Source of the DNA: Pseudomonadota bacterium
GTDB taxonomy: Bacteria; Pseudomonadota; Gammaproteobacteria; Steroidobacterales; Steroidobacteraceae
Length of the DNA: 64,000 nucleotides
Reading direction: 5' to 3'
Assembly: GCA_023423935.1 (NCBI GenBank)
Contig: JAFAEQ010000063.1
Coordinates: 43,048-107,047, forward strand
Shown here: one piece after another, positions 45,689 to 54,940 of the stretch
How the letters are laid out: each line of letters begins with the position of its first letter
Numbering within the stretch: the stretch's first letter is position 1
Program-made: the position numbers and the translations under genes
The notes under the pieces: generated by a model
Database searches by the model: none
What the model was told of the DNA's origin: nothing
What the model saw: only the letters and a program-made list of their open reading frames with translations

Positions 45689-45812
45689 GGATCGGGCTTT
45701 CCCCCTTTGGCGATGCAATCTCGCCACTGTTATTGCGGTGTTACAGGGGGTTCTGCTGCACGCTGGCGGGGAGCGCAGGTACTATGCGACCCCTTCGCCC
45801 TGTCCCGACCTC

Positions 45813-48740
45813 ATGAACTCGCAACGCTGGAAATCCCTGACCGCCTGGCTGCGCTCGCATGTGATCGCAGTCTGTGTGGTCGCATCCTTGATCGCGCTCT
45901 ACGCACTCTGCGGTTTCCTGCTGGTACCGCGCATTGCACGCCATCAGATCGAAAACTTCGTCACGCAAGAGCTGCATCGCAACGTGCAGATCGGCGAGAT
46001 CCGCTTCAATCCGTTCTTCCTCGATACCAGTATCGAAAACTTCGCGTTGCGCGAGGCCGATGACACGCCGATCGCATCGTTCCGCCTGCTCTATGTGAAT
46101 CTGCAGCTGTCCTCGTTGTGGCATCGCGCAGCCGTGCTGCGCGAAGTGCAGCTCGCCGGACCGGATATCGACGTGATCGTCGATCGCGACGGCACCGTCA
46201 ATCTGTCGCGCCTCGTGCCCGAATCCGCGAATAACGAAGCGAGCGCCCCCGATGCGCCGCCGCCGCAGGTTCGCATCGGCCATTTGCAGGTGCTCGATGG
46301 GCGTGTCAGCGTCACCGATGCGAGTCGCGGCAAGCCCTTCACGGTAACACTGGAACCGGTGCGCTTTGCGCTCGAGGATTTCCGGACGCAGCCCGGCTAT
46401 CTGAATGCGTACGCCTTCACCGGTCGAACCACCGCCGATGAAGTGTTGCGCTGGTCGGGCGACTTCACCGTGCAACCCGTCGGTTCGAAAGGCCGCTTCA
46501 GTATCGAGAACCTGCAGGCGCAGACGCTCGATGAGCTGATCGACGACGCAATGCCGACACAACTCGTCACAGGCTCGCTGTCGCTCGAAGGCACCTACGG
46601 ACTCGCTCTCGATCCGGCGCTGTCGCTGGAACTGAATCTGCCCGCGATCCAGATCCGCGAGCTGGCATTGAATGAGCGAGGCACGAACGCGGCACCGCCC
46701 GTGCGCATTGGCGCGCTGACTCTCGACGGTGTGCGGTTCTCGTATCCGGAGCGTCGACTGAGCGCAACGTCGATCGAAGCTCGCAACGCTCACCTGGATG
46801 GCGTTCTGGAAGCGGACAAGAGCTTCAATGTGACGCGTGTCTTCGCCAGCGCACCGACCGAGCCTGCTTCGCAAGAGGCGACCAGCGTAGCGAGTGAAGC
46901 GACCCCTGAGGCTCCCTGGGCCGTGCATGTCGATGCAATTCGCGTCCTCGACTCCAGCGTGATCGCTGAAGATCGGAGCGTCTCGCCGGCGGCGCGTTTC
47001 GAGCTGCATCCCGTGCAACTGACGATCGCCGATTGGGATTCCGATCCGGCACATCCCATGCAACTCGATGCCGATATCGGCGTGAACGGAAGCGGCCGGC
47101 TCGGGATGAAAGGCACGATCGCGCTCGCGCCCCTGCACGCTTCGCTCGCGCTCGATGCGTCCCGACTGAATCTGACAGCGCTACAGCCCTATGTGGAACA
47201 GGCGACGGCGATGACGCTGCATTCGGGTGAGCTGAGTCTGCAAGGCAATCTCAGCTACACCGAGCGCGACGACTCGCGTCTGCCGGTGGCGTTCAAGGGC
47301 AATGTGCAGATCAGCGATCTGCGCACGACCGATCAGTTCATCCGCCAGGACTTCGTGCGCTGGAAACAACTCTCGATCGACGGCATCGATCTGTCCGAGC
47401 GCCGCCTGGACATCCAGCGGATCGTCGCGCGCCAGCCCTATGCGCGCGTGGTGATTTCTCAGGATCGATCGCTCAATGTCGCCAAGGTTTTGCGGCTCGA
47501 GGACAGCGATGAAGCGTCGACTGAAGCCACCGCGAACTCACAACGCGCTTCGGCGCAGTCCGAGTCCACGCTCCCGACGCGAATCCGCTCCGTGCAGTTC
47601 ATCGACGGCTCGGCACGTTTCGCGGACTACTCGATTCAGCCCTCGTTCGCGACAGGCATCCTGGGGCTGAGCGGCGGCGTCACGGGACTCTCGTCCGATC
47701 CGAAATCGCGTGCGAAGGTCAAACTGCAGGGCAAGGTGGACCGATACGCGCCGGTCGAGATCGCAGGCGAAGTGAACCTGCTCGCCGCCGCGAAGTTCAG
47801 CGACATCGGCATGAGCTTCCGCAACATGGAGCTCACGACCTTCAATCCCTACTCGGGCAAGTTCGCCGGCTACAACATCAGCAAGGGCAAGCTCTCGACC
47901 GATCTGCACTACAAGGTCGAGGACCGCAAGCTCGATGCCACGCATCACATCGTGCTCGACAATCTGGAGTTCGGCGAAAAGACGGATTCCAAGGACGCGG
48001 CGCCGATTCCATTGAAGCTCGCCGTGGCGATCCTGAAAGACCGGCAAGGCATCATCGACCTGGATCTACCGGTGTCGGGCACGCTCGACGATCCATCATT
48101 CAAGCTCGGCCCGATCGTCTGGAAAGCCTTTCTCGGGCTGCTGAACAAAGTCGTGACTGCACCTTTCGCGGCACTCGGCGCCTTGTTCGGCGGCGGCGAG
48201 GATCTGGCGTTCGTCGAGTTCGCGCCAGGATCCGCAACGCTCGATGCGACGCAGGCAACGAAGCTCAATACGCTGAGCAAGGCGCTCGTCGAGCGTCCGC
48301 AACTTCGGCTCAACGTGCCCCTGACGGTGCTCACATCGCGTGATGCCGAGGGTGTCGCCCAAGCTGCTCTCGATGCAAAACTCCCGGACGACGCAAAGTC
48401 GCCGCCGACGGATGACAAGAGCAAGAAGGCACGGCTCGAGCTTCTGGAGAAAATCTATGCCGAGAGCACGGGCAAGCGTGTCGAGTATCCGGCCGAGGTC
48501 ACGAAGGACAAGGAGAAACAGCTCGACGCGCAGCTCGAATCCGTACACACGCAACTCCTGGCTGCGCTGCGACCGACGGACGATCAACTGACCATGCTTG
48601 GCCGGCGACGCGCGCGCGCCGTTCAGGAGGCATTGCTCAGCAACACCGAGCTCAGTGCCGACCGGATCTTCATCACCGCGGACGGCAAGGAGCCGAAGTT
48701 CGAACACGATCGCGTGCAGATGGAAATGAAGCTCGAATAG
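45813..48740 (+). CDS. DUF748 family (AsmA-like) large envelope protein
   Basis: 975 aa from the ATG at 45813; upstream frame lacks support. One N-terminal TM helix (about 20-42, VIAVCVVASLIALYALCGFLLV) anchors a long periplasmic chain rich in beta strands. AsmA-like N-terminal segment (FVTQELHRNVQIGEIRFNPF) and the DUF748 blocks, including GKFAGYNISKGKLSTDLHY and LPVSGTLDDPSFKLGPIVWKAF, are visible. The C-terminal about 170 residues (FVEFAPGSATLDATQATKL) resemble an OmpA-like peptidoglycan-associated fold. AsmA-related proteins bridge inner and outer membranes and move phospholipids; this role is inferred for the family member here. Confidence 0.9.
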   Translation: MNSQRWKSLTAWLRSHVIAVCVVASLIALYALCGFLLVPRIARHQIENFVTQELHRNVQIGEIRFNPFFLDTSIENFALREADDTPIASFRLLYVNLQLSSLWHRAAVLREVQLAGPDIDVIVDRDGTVNLSRLVPESANNEASAPDAPPPQVRIGHLQVLDGRVSVTDASRGKPFTVTLEPVRFALEDFRTQPGYLNAYAFTGRTTADEVLRWSGDFTVQPVGSKGRFSIENLQAQTLDELIDDAMPTQLVTGSLSLEGTYGLALDPALSLELNLPAIQIRELALNERGTNAAPPVRIGALTLDGVRFSYPERRLSATSIEARNAHLDGVLEADKSFNVTRVFASAPTEPASQEATSVASEATPEAPWAVHVDAIRVLDSSVIAEDRSVSPAARFELHPVQLTIADWDSDPAHPMQLDADIGVNGSGRLGMKGTIALAPLHASLALDASRLNLTALQPYVEQATAMTLHSGELSLQGNLSYTERDDSRLPVAFKGNVQISDLRTTDQFIRQDFVRWKQLSIDGIDLSERRLDIQRIVARQPYARVVISQDRSLNVAKVLRLEDSDEASTEATANSQRASAQSESTLPTRIRSVQFIDGSARFADYSIQPSFATGILGLSGGVTGLSSDPKSRAKVKLQGKVDRYAPVEIAGEVNLLAAAKFSDIGMSFRNMELTTFNPYSGKFAGYNISKGKLSTDLHYKVEDRKLDATHHIVLDNLEFGEKTDSKDAAPIPLKLAVAILKDRQGIIDLDLPVSGTLDDPSFKLGPIVWKAFLGLLNKVVTAPFAALGALFGGGEDLAFVEFAPGSATLDATQATKLNTLSKALVERPQLRLNVPLTVLTSRDAEGVAQAALDAKLPDDAKSPPTDDKSKKARLELLEKIYAESTGKRVEYPAEVTKDKEKQLDAQLESVHTQLLAALRPTDDQLTMLGRRRARAVQEALLSNTELSADRIFITADGKEPKFEHDRVQMEMKLE

Positions 48741-48798
48741 GCGCTGTTGACCACCTCGCGAGGAGCTGCGACATTGCGCGCACATTCGCGAGGACACT

Positions 48799-49281
48799 AT
48801 GAATTACAACATGACGCGATGGTTGAGCCTGCTCCTGGTCACGCTCGTTTCCACGAGCTTCGGCGAAACGCCGCAGAAGCCTGCGACGAACAAGTCCACG
48901 CAGTCCGCGGCCGCAAGCAGCGAGCGCAACAGCTGTCTGAGCTACTGCGATAGCGTCGAGGCTCAATGCAGCAGCGACGTGCGGCGCGCCCGCAGCGAAT
49001 GCTCCAAGCGCGCGGCCACGCAGAATCGCGATCCGTTCACGATGCGCAACAACGATTACGGATACTTCTGCGGCTATTTCGGCAATGCCAATGCCTGCGG
49101 CACCGGCGCTTACAGCGGCGCATGTCGCAGCCGCTTCTCACGCACGTACGGTCTGTGCGTGGCCGCGATTCAGGAGAACGTCGCCTCTATGCGCTATGAC
49201 TGCCAGCAGACCGAGCGCACCGCGCAAGCGTACTGCCGCGACGAGCTGCGCGAATGCAAGGCGAGTTGTCCGAAGGAATGA
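48799..49281 (+). CDS. Secreted cysteine-rich protein of unknown function
   Basis: 160 aa with a signal peptide (RWLSLLLVTLVSTSFGE). The mature part has 12 cysteines, spaced mainly as CxxxC (SCLSYC, ECKASC-type) and long intervals, and includes NNDYGYFCGYFGNANACGTG. An even number of cysteines in an exported protein suggests six disulfides. I know no family for it. It is 58 bases after the DUF748 gene on the same strand and could be cotranscribed. It converges with the thiolase gene. Confidence 0.72.
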   Translation: MNYNMTRWLSLLLVTLVSTSFGETPQKPATNKSTQSAAASSERNSCLSYCDSVEAQCSSDVRRARSECSKRAATQNRDPFTMRNNDYGYFCGYFGNANACGTGAYSGACRSRFSRTYGLCVAAIQENVASMRYDCQQTERTAQAYCRDELRECKASCPKE

Positions 49282-49302
49282 ACCTGTGCGGCAGATGCCG
49301 CG

Positions 49303-50505
49303 CTAAACCTTCTCGATCACCATCGCGATCCCCTGTCCGACGCCGATGCATAGCGTGCACAGCCCATAGCGGGCCGATTCGCGCTCGAGACGATTGATCG
49401 CCGTCGTCACCAGCCGCGCACCGCTCGCACCCAGCGGATGTCCGATCGCGATGGCACCGCCATTGGCATTCACGTGATCGGCCGCATCCGGCAGCCCGAG
49501 TTGCCGGGTGACGGCGAGCACCTGAGCCGCAAAGGCTTCGTTGATCTCGACGACGTCGATCTGCGCAAGCTCGAGACCTGTCAACGCCAGCACCTTCTGT
49601 GTCGCAGGCACCGGACCGATTCCCATGATGCGCGGCTCGACGCCTGCGACGGCCGTCCCGAGCAAACGCGCGCGCGGCCGCAGCGACCACCGATCGACCG
49701 CGGATTCGCTCGCGAGCAGCAGCGCGCAGCTTCCATCGTTGATGCCCGAAGCATTGCCTGCAGTGACGGTGCCGTCGGCTTTGACGACCGGCTTCAACTT
49801 CGCGAGTGCTTCGAGCCGGGTGTCGGGCCGTGGATGCTCATCGCAGGCGACGACGGTTTCGATGCCCTTGCGTTCGAGCGTCATGGGCATGATTTCGGCA
49901 TTGAAGAAACCACTCGCCTGCGCGCTGGCACAACGCTGCTGACTGCGCCATGCAAACGCATCCTGGTCCTCACGCGAAATGCCGAATTCACGCGCCAGGT
50001 TCTCCGCCGTCTCGGGCATGGAATCGACGCCATACAACCCACGCATGCGCGGATTCACGAAGCGCCATCCGAGGGTGGTGTCTTCGATCTGCGCCGAGCG
50101 TGAGAAAGCGGTGTCCTGCTTCGACATCACGAAGGGTGCGCGCGACATGCTTTCCACGCCGCCGGCCATCACGATCTGGGCCTCGCCGCAGCGAATCGCT
50201 CGCGCGGCAAGGCTCACGGCTTCGAGGCCCGAGCCGCAGAGCCGATTGATCGTCGCACCCGCAACGGCAGGCGGCAGCCCCGCGAGCAGCAGCGACATAC
50301 GCGCCACGTTGCGGTTGTCTTCGCCCGCCTGATTCGCACAACCGAGATAGACATCATCGACTGCCGCGGGATCGAGTGACGGATTGCGATCGATCAATGC
50401 GCGCAGGACCTCCGCGGCCAGATCATCGGTGCGAACATGCGCCAGAACTCCGCCATAGCGTCCGAAGGCAGTTCGCACCGCATCGCAAATGAAAACGTCG
50501 CGCAT
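49303..50505 (-). CDS. pcaF: Acetyl-CoA C-acyltransferase, 3-oxoadipyl-CoA thiolase type
   Basis: 400 aa. Thiolase landmarks: NRLCGSGLEAV with the acyl-accepting Cys near residue 89, GGAIAIGHPLGASGARL with His, and CIGVGQG with the second Cys. The blocks YGVDSMPETAENLA and VVACDEHPRPDTRLEALAKLKP plus the length of 400 aa favour beta-ketoadipyl-CoA thiolase (PcaF/PaaJ), which splits 3-oxoadipyl-CoA to succinyl-CoA and acetyl-CoA. No other pca or paa gene is near, so the substrate assignment is moderate; a general 3-ketoacyl-CoA thiolase is possible. Confidence 0.88.
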   Translation of the reverse strand: MRDVFICDAVRTAFGRYGGVLAHVRTDDLAAEVLRALIDRNPSLDPAAVDDVYLGCANQAGEDNRNVARMSLLLAGLPPAVAGATINRLCGSGLEAVSLAARAIRCGEAQIVMAGGVESMSRAPFVMSKQDTAFSRSAQIEDTTLGWRFVNPRMRGLYGVDSMPETAENLAREFGISREDQDAFAWRSQQRCASAQASGFFNAEIMPMTLERKGIETVVACDEHPRPDTRLEALAKLKPVVKADGTVTAGNASGINDGSCALLLASESAVDRWSLRPRARLLGTAVAGVEPRIMGIGPVPATQKVLALTGLELAQIDVVEINEAFAAQVLAVTRQLGLPDAADHVNANGGAIAIGHPLGASGARLVTTAINRLERESARYGLCTLCIGVGQGIAMVIEKV

Positions 50506-50651
50506 GGACTCGAGTGTACAAAGCCGAGGCGGGCTCGGGCCAATGCGCTCGCATCGTCGTATTCAGGTTTTGCTGTGCAGGTTTCGCAGCAATAATGAGC
50601 AGGCCTCGCTTCCGCACTGCTCGCGCACACTCTTCGAACGATTTCACCCGC

Positions 50652-51515
50652 ATGCAATCGACTCAACTTCGCGGCCTGCTGTCCATGATCGCCGCCGTCG
50701 CGACGTTCGCGGTCATGGACATGTGCATGAAGCGGCTGGTCGAGGTCTATCCCGCCATGCAGGTCACGTTCCTGCGCGCTGCCGCCTCCCTGCCCTTTCT
50801 TCTGCTCGGCACGGCGCTGTTCGGCCGCTTCCGCGATCTCATCCCGAAGCGTTTCGTACTGCACGTGGTTCGCGGCTGTCTCGCCGTCATGACACTCTGG
50901 TTCTTCGTCTACGCGGTGCAGTTCCTATCGCTCGCGGACACGTATGCGATCTTCATGTCTGCGCCGCTGCTGATCACGGCGCTGTCGGTACCCGTACTGA
51001 GAGAACAAGTGGGTTGGCGCCGGTGGCTGGCAGTGATCGTCGGCATGATCGGCGTATTGGTCGTCCTCAAGCCCAGCGGCACCGGACTCATTACTCTGGG
51101 CGGACTCGCCGCACTGACTTCAGCCGTGGGCTATGCGCTCAGCGCACTCACGATCCGCGTTCTTTTGCGCACCGATTCCGGCGCGGCGACCGTGTTCTGG
51201 TCATTGCTGTTCGTGACCCTGGTCAGCGGGACGATCGCATCGTTTCAATGGGTGAGCCTGCAATGGCAGCACTGGCAGTGGATTCTGGCGGTGGGACTGG
51301 CCGGTGCCGTCGGCCAATATCTGATTACTCACGCCTTCCGGCTTGCGGCAGCGGCAACGCTCGCTCCCATCGAATACACCGCGCTGATCTGGGGAATGAT
51401 CTTCGACTACGTTCTGTGGGCGACCATCCCCGGCGCCCGCATGCTGTTCGGCGCGGCAATCATCGTGGCGAGCGGGATGTATGTGATCTATCGCGAGCGC
51501 GCTCGCGATAAATGA
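50652..51515 (+). CDS. DMT-superfamily (EamA) transporter
   Basis: 287 aa from the ATG at 50652, where a TM helix starts after eight residues; an ATG at 50595 is also in frame, and neither has a clear ribosome site. Ten helices in two EamA repeats, with LSLADTYAIFMSAPLLITALSV as the typical end of the first. Similar to the RhaT/EamA or S-adenosylmethionine-uptake-like branch; substrate unknown. The gap to the divergent thiolase is short. A repeat block begins immediately at its stop. Confidence 0.9.
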   Translation: MQSTQLRGLLSMIAAVATFAVMDMCMKRLVEVYPAMQVTFLRAAASLPFLLLGTALFGRFRDLIPKRFVLHVVRGCLAVMTLWFFVYAVQFLSLADTYAIFMSAPLLITALSVPVLREQVGWRRWLAVIVGMIGVLVVLKPSGTGLITLGGLAALTSAVGYALSALTIRVLLRTDSGAATVFWSLLFVTLVSGTIASFQWVSLQWQHWQWILAVGLAGAVGQYLITHAFRLAAAATLAPIEYTALIWGMIFDYVLWATIPGARMLFGAAIIVASGMYVIYRERARDK

Positions 51516-51645
51516 GTAATGAGCAGTGAGTAGTGAGCAATGAATAGAGAGCAATGAGTAACGAGGAATGTTCAGACACAAGGCGGCTCACTCATCACGC
51601 ATCACCCATCACTCATCACTTGTCCATCACTCATCACTCGAGTAC
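51511..51645. repeat. ATGAGTAATGAG / CATCACTCATCAC inverted repeat block
   Basis: Left half (51513-51565) is repeated ATGAGTA/GTGAGCA units; right half (51590-51640) is CATCACTCATCAC units on the opposite orientation. The block starts at the stop of the DMT gene at 51515 and, on the other side, codes for the last residues of the transporter at 51602. A shorter relative is at 33455-33485. Confidence 0.85.
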
Positions 51646-52549
51646 TGCCCTGAAACAGCACGAGCGCAACGCCTAACAGGACCAGCAACGTGGCTACGAC
51701 GGTGGTCGACGTCACTTCTTCACCCAGGATCAGCGCGCCCAGAATCAGCGCGACCACGGGATTCACGAGTGCATAGGTCGTGACCTTGGACGCGGAGACA
51801 CGCGTCAGGAGCCACAGATAACAATTCAGCCCGATGATGCTGCCGAACACGATGAGATAGAGCACGGCGAGCCACGAGGACATCGATACCGAGGCCGGCG
51901 AAAAGTGAGCCCATTCGCCATCAAGCAGACTGAGCATCATCTGGAACAGCCCACCGAAGAGCACTTGCAGCGCGGTGAATCCGAGAACGTTGTCCTTGCT
52001 GGCCGTGCGCTTCTGCCAGAGCGTGCCGAGCGCCCATCCCAGAACAGCCGCGAACATCGCAATCAGATGCAGCGGCTGCGCCGTGCCGGCCACGCTGTGC
52101 GTGTGCATCACGATCGTCGCGACACCGGCAACCGCAAGCGCAGTACCGATCAATCCCTGTTGCGTGGGGGCACGCTTGCTGAAGAACGCCCAGTCGAGGA
52201 TCAGCACCGTCACCGGCATCGCAGTCACGATGAGCGCAGCAATACCCGAAGGAATGCCCTGCTGCGCCCAGATGACCAATCCATTGCCGATGCCCGCGAG
52301 CAATACACCGCATGCAGCCGCCGCTCCCACATTCACTCCCGCAAAGGGCTCGGGGCTGCGCAGGCGCACCCAGGCAAACATCAGCGCGCCTGACAGCAGG
52401 AAGCGGATCGCGCCACTGATGAAGGGCGGCAAGGTTTGAATGGAGATCGCAATCGCGAGATACGTCGTTCCCCAGATGATGTAGATGGCTGCGAAGGCCG
52501 CCACGATGGCGAGCGATGCTGAGGTCAACGAACGGATAGGTACGCGCAT
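51602..52549 (-). CDS. DMT-superfamily (EamA) transporter with repeat-encoded C-terminus
   Basis: 315 aa from the ATG at 52549. Ten helices in two EamA repeats, with IYIIWGTTYLAIAIS in helix 1 and FGSIIGLNCYLWLLTRVSASKVTTYALVNPVVA in the second repeat, typical of the YedA-like branch. The last residues, from about VMSDGQVMSDG, are read out of the CATCACTCATCAC repeat, so the original C-terminus has been replaced or lengthened. It is divergent from a MocR-type regulator, which probably controls it. Substrate unknown. Confidence 0.88.
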   Translation of the reverse strand: MRVPIRSLTSASLAIVAAFAAIYIIWGTTYLAIAISIQTLPPFISGAIRFLLSGALMFAWVRLRSPEPFAGVNVGAAAACGVLLAGIGNGLVIWAQQGIPSGIAALIVTAMPVTVLILDWAFFSKRAPTQQGLIGTALAVAGVATIVMHTHSVAGTAQPLHLIAMFAAVLGWALGTLWQKRTASKDNVLGFTALQVLFGGLFQMMLSLLDGEWAHFSPASVSMSSWLAVLYLIVFGSIIGLNCYLWLLTRVSASKVTTYALVNPVVALILGALILGEEVTSTTVVATLLVLLGVALVLFQGSTRVMSDGQVMSDG

Positions 52550-52579
52550 TGTGCACAGTCTAGAGGAAAGTGGCGGCCA

Positions 52580-52619
52580 ATACAGCTTCAGGTAAACTGA
52601 TGGTCGACCGATACAGTTG
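52580..52619. promoter_or_regulatory. Direct repeat in the mocR-transporter intergenic region
   Basis: ATACAGCTT (52580-52588) and ATACAGTTG (52611-52619) are spaced by 31 bases start to start, about three helical turns, in the 88-base gap between the divergent genes. MocR-type regulators often bind two direct repeats in such gaps. The sequence also has a partial palindrome (AACTG...CAGTT). Confidence 0.45.
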
Positions 52620-52637
52620 TGAAAGGGAAGTACGACG

Positions 52638-54071
52638 ATGTCCTCGCAACCGCCGCTCCTGTACGAACGCGTCGCTCGCCTGGTCGAAACACAGATCGCG
52701 ACCGGCACGCTGCGCGCCAACGACCGCATTCCCTCCGTGCGCAGCATGAGCCGCACGGCGAAGGTGAGCGTCTCGACCGTCGTGCAGGCCTACGTGCACC
52801 TGGAGAACATCGGACTCATCGAGGCGCGGCCACAGTCCGGATTCTATGTGCGCAGGCCCAGCGTTCAGCCCGTGCCACAACCACGCGCCAAGGTCACCCG
52901 CTCGCGTCGTCCCGTTTCCGTTGCGACCGAAATGCTCGATACCTGTCGCGAGGCCATGAGCCGCAGGGACATCGTGCCGCTGAATGGCGCTTTCACCTCG
53001 CCTTCGCTGTATCCGAATCAGCGACTGAACAATCTCACGCGCGAAGTGCTGCGCGACCGGCCGTATCACGCAGGAGAGATCATCATGCCGCCCGGCGATC
53101 CGGAGCTGCGGCGTCAAGTCGCGAAGCGCATGGCACTCGCAGGCGCACCGACCGATCCGGAGCATGTGGTGATCACGGGTGGTGCCATGGACGCCATTAC
53201 GCTGTCGTTGCGCGTGCTGTGTCAGCCGGGCGATGCGGTGCTGGTCGAATCGCCGACGTATTTCGGCCTGCTGCAAGTGATCGAACATCTTCAGCTCAAG
53301 GTCGTCGAGATCCCGAATCGCCCGGGCATCGGCATCGATCCCGAAGATGTGCGAAACGCCGTCCGCGGAACGCGGCTGGGCGCCGCCGTCCTGATGCCGA
53401 ACTTCAACAATCCCGCCGGCACGCTCACGTCCGATGAAGCCAAGCGCGAGATCGTCTCGATCCTCACCGGACAAGAGATTCCGATCATCGAAGACGACAT
53501 CTACGGCGACCTGCATTACGGCAGCACGCGACCGAGCTCGATGCGCGCATTCGACGAGTCCGGCCTTGTCATCTGCTGCGGCTCCGTATCGAAGACGATC
53601 GCGCTCGGCTATCGCATCGGCTGGGCCGTGAGCCCACAGTTTCATGCCGAGATCGCGCGCGCCAAGTTCTTTTCCTCGGTGGCATGCCCGACCCTGCAGC
53701 AGCTCGTGCTGGCTCGTTATTACGCAAGCGGAGGATACGATCGGTACCTGCGTCGCGTCCGCACGGCGCTCATCCAGAACTCGCAGCTGCTCATCGATGC
53801 GGTGGCCAAACACTTTCCGACAGGCACGCGCATCGCGCGACCGGCAGGCGGCCTCGTGATCTGGACCGAGCTGCCGACCGGAGTCGACGCCAACGAGTTG
53901 TTCCGCACCGCACTTGCGAGCCGGATCGGCATCGCGCCGGGCGTGGTGTTCTCCGCCAAAGCGGATTACCGCAACTACATCCGCCTGAGCTGCGGGCTGC
54001 CCTGGTCGCCGACGATCGAACGCGCCATCGAAAAGCTCGGCAAGCTCGTAGGTTCGTTGGCGGGACATTAG
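52638..54071 (+). CDS. MocR/PdxR-family regulator (GntR HTH fused to aminotransferase fold)
   Basis: 477 aa; AGGGAAG upstream of the ATG. Residues 1-75 are a GntR winged helix (YERVARLVETQIATGTLRANDRIPSVRSMSR). After a basic linker, residues from about 110 form a class I aminotransferase-like domain with a likely PLP lysine at residue 319 (GSVSKTIALGYRIGW) and the N-P motif MPNFNNPAGT. MocR proteins are PLP-dependent regulators, commonly of vitamin B6 or amino-acid transport and metabolism. Here the divergent neighbour is an EamA transporter, which is the likely target. Confidence 0.93.
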   Translation: MSSQPPLLYERVARLVETQIATGTLRANDRIPSVRSMSRTAKVSVSTVVQAYVHLENIGLIEARPQSGFYVRRPSVQPVPQPRAKVTRSRRPVSVATEMLDTCREAMSRRDIVPLNGAFTSPSLYPNQRLNNLTREVLRDRPYHAGEIIMPPGDPELRRQVAKRMALAGAPTDPEHVVITGGAMDAITLSLRVLCQPGDAVLVESPTYFGLLQVIEHLQLKVVEIPNRPGIGIDPEDVRNAVRGTRLGAAVLMPNFNNPAGTLTSDEAKREIVSILTGQEIPIIEDDIYGDLHYGSTRPSSMRAFDESGLVICCGSVSKTIALGYRIGWAVSPQFHAEIARAKFFSSVACPTLQQLVLARYYASGGYDRYLRRVRTALIQNSQLLIDAVAKHFPTGTRIARPAGGLVIWTELPTGVDANELFRTALASRIGIAPGVVFSAKADYRNYIRLSCGLPWSPTIERAIEKLGKLVGSLAGH

Positions 54072-54129
54072 TGTCTCCAGGTCAGCACGACGTGGGCCAA
54101 CCCTCGATGAGCCAGCCCTCGAAAGCATC

Positions 54130-54176
54130 GAGTGACGAAACGATCGAGCCTTTGAGCTCGCTAAGTTTCGTCACTC
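54130..54176 (+). other. Nested stem-loop downstream of mocR
   Basis: Outer arms GAGTGACGAAAC (54130-54141) and GTTTCGTCACTC (54165-54176) pair exactly over 12 bases; the loop has a second hairpin, CGAGC/GCTCG (54145-54160). No U-tract follows. It may be a termination or mRNA-stability element for the mocR transcript or part of a small RNA. Confidence 0.6.
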
Positions 54177-54254
54177 CCGCGGCGGAATCCGTCTTCGCCG
54201 ATCGCGCGGCGAGTCTCGTCAGCGATCAGGGTGATTCCTCTTCACGGAACAGAA

Positions 54255-54279
54255 TGGATGCCTTCGCAGGAATGACGGA
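54255..54279. repeat. REP-like sequence
   Basis: ATGCCTTCGCAGGAATGACGG resembles the TTCGC-GGAATGACG type repeats seen in many proteobacterial intergenic regions. It lies in the 320-base gap between mocR and the small membrane-protein gene; the remainder of that gap carries no supported gene. Confidence 0.4.
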
Positions 54280-54391
54280 GGCAGGCGCGCCGGGGCCGAC
54301 GCAAAAGCAGATGCGGGACTGCAGCGCGCACTTCCGAGCCAACTCGCGATTCTGGCTCTGACCCACGCTGCAGTCCCCGCAAAACGACACC

Positions 54392-54598
54392 TCACCGCCG
54401 TATCGGCGCGGATGAGTCGGCACCGGCGTCAGCCAGTGCGGGCATCTCGGACTGGGTGATCTCAGTGATCTGAACATCTCCGTGCGGTGCGTTCGCACCG
54501 TTGATGGCCAGCACGAACGAGTACACGACGACGCCGAGTACGATCACGGCACTCGCGGCGATCATGGTCGAGGCCACTAAATTGACTAGCTTGTACAT
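54392..54598 (-). CDS. Small single-pass membrane protein
   Basis: 68 aa; GGAAGGAGA six bases before the ATG is a strong ribosome site. One TM helix near the N-terminus (about 10-33, STMIAASAVIVLGVVVYSFVLAI) is followed by an acidic-polar tail. No family recognised. It is 24 bases downstream of another tiny gene and the two form a likely operon. Confidence 0.65.
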   Translation of the reverse strand: MYKLVNLVASTMIAASAVIVLGVVVYSFVLAINGANAPHGDVQITEITQSEMPALADAGADSSAPIRR

Positions 54599-54622
54599 GA
54601 GTGTCTCCTTCCTGATCGTTTC

Positions 54623-54850
54623 TCACCGGGGCTGAAGCGCCCAGGGACGTTCATCGGCGTGACGCTCGTCAGCGCGACGCTCTTCAGCGCGACGCTCATC
54701 AGCGGAATCGCCAAGCCACCGCGGGCTCTGTGAGTGCGTGCGCTGCACACGACCCGCCTCGCACGATGGCGCCGTCCGTGCCTGTTCGCGTTCCAGACGC
54801 AGGCGATCGGCCTTCAACTTGGCCATCGTGATGAACAGGTATTCGTCCAT
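54623..54850 (-). CDS. Small protein with DER/RRA repeats
   Basis: 75 aa; GAGGAGGGTG before the ATG is a strong ribosome site. The N-terminal helix (MDEYLFITMAKLKADRLRLEREQA) is amphipathic and highly charged. The C-terminal third repeats ADERRAEERRADERHADER, made by an about 15-base tandem repeat (54650-54705). No family recognised. First gene of the likely two-gene operon with the small membrane protein. Confidence 0.6.
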   Translation of the reverse strand: MDEYLFITMAKLKADRLRLEREQARTAPSCEAGRVQRTHSQSPRWLGDSADERRAEERRADERHADERPWALQPR

Positions 54851-54940
54851 GGCACCCTCCTCGAGCTGTGAAAATTGCTAATGGAGGCGTAGCCTAGTTC
54901 CGGGGAATTTCCGTAAAAAGCGATTGTTTGTATGCCGAAA

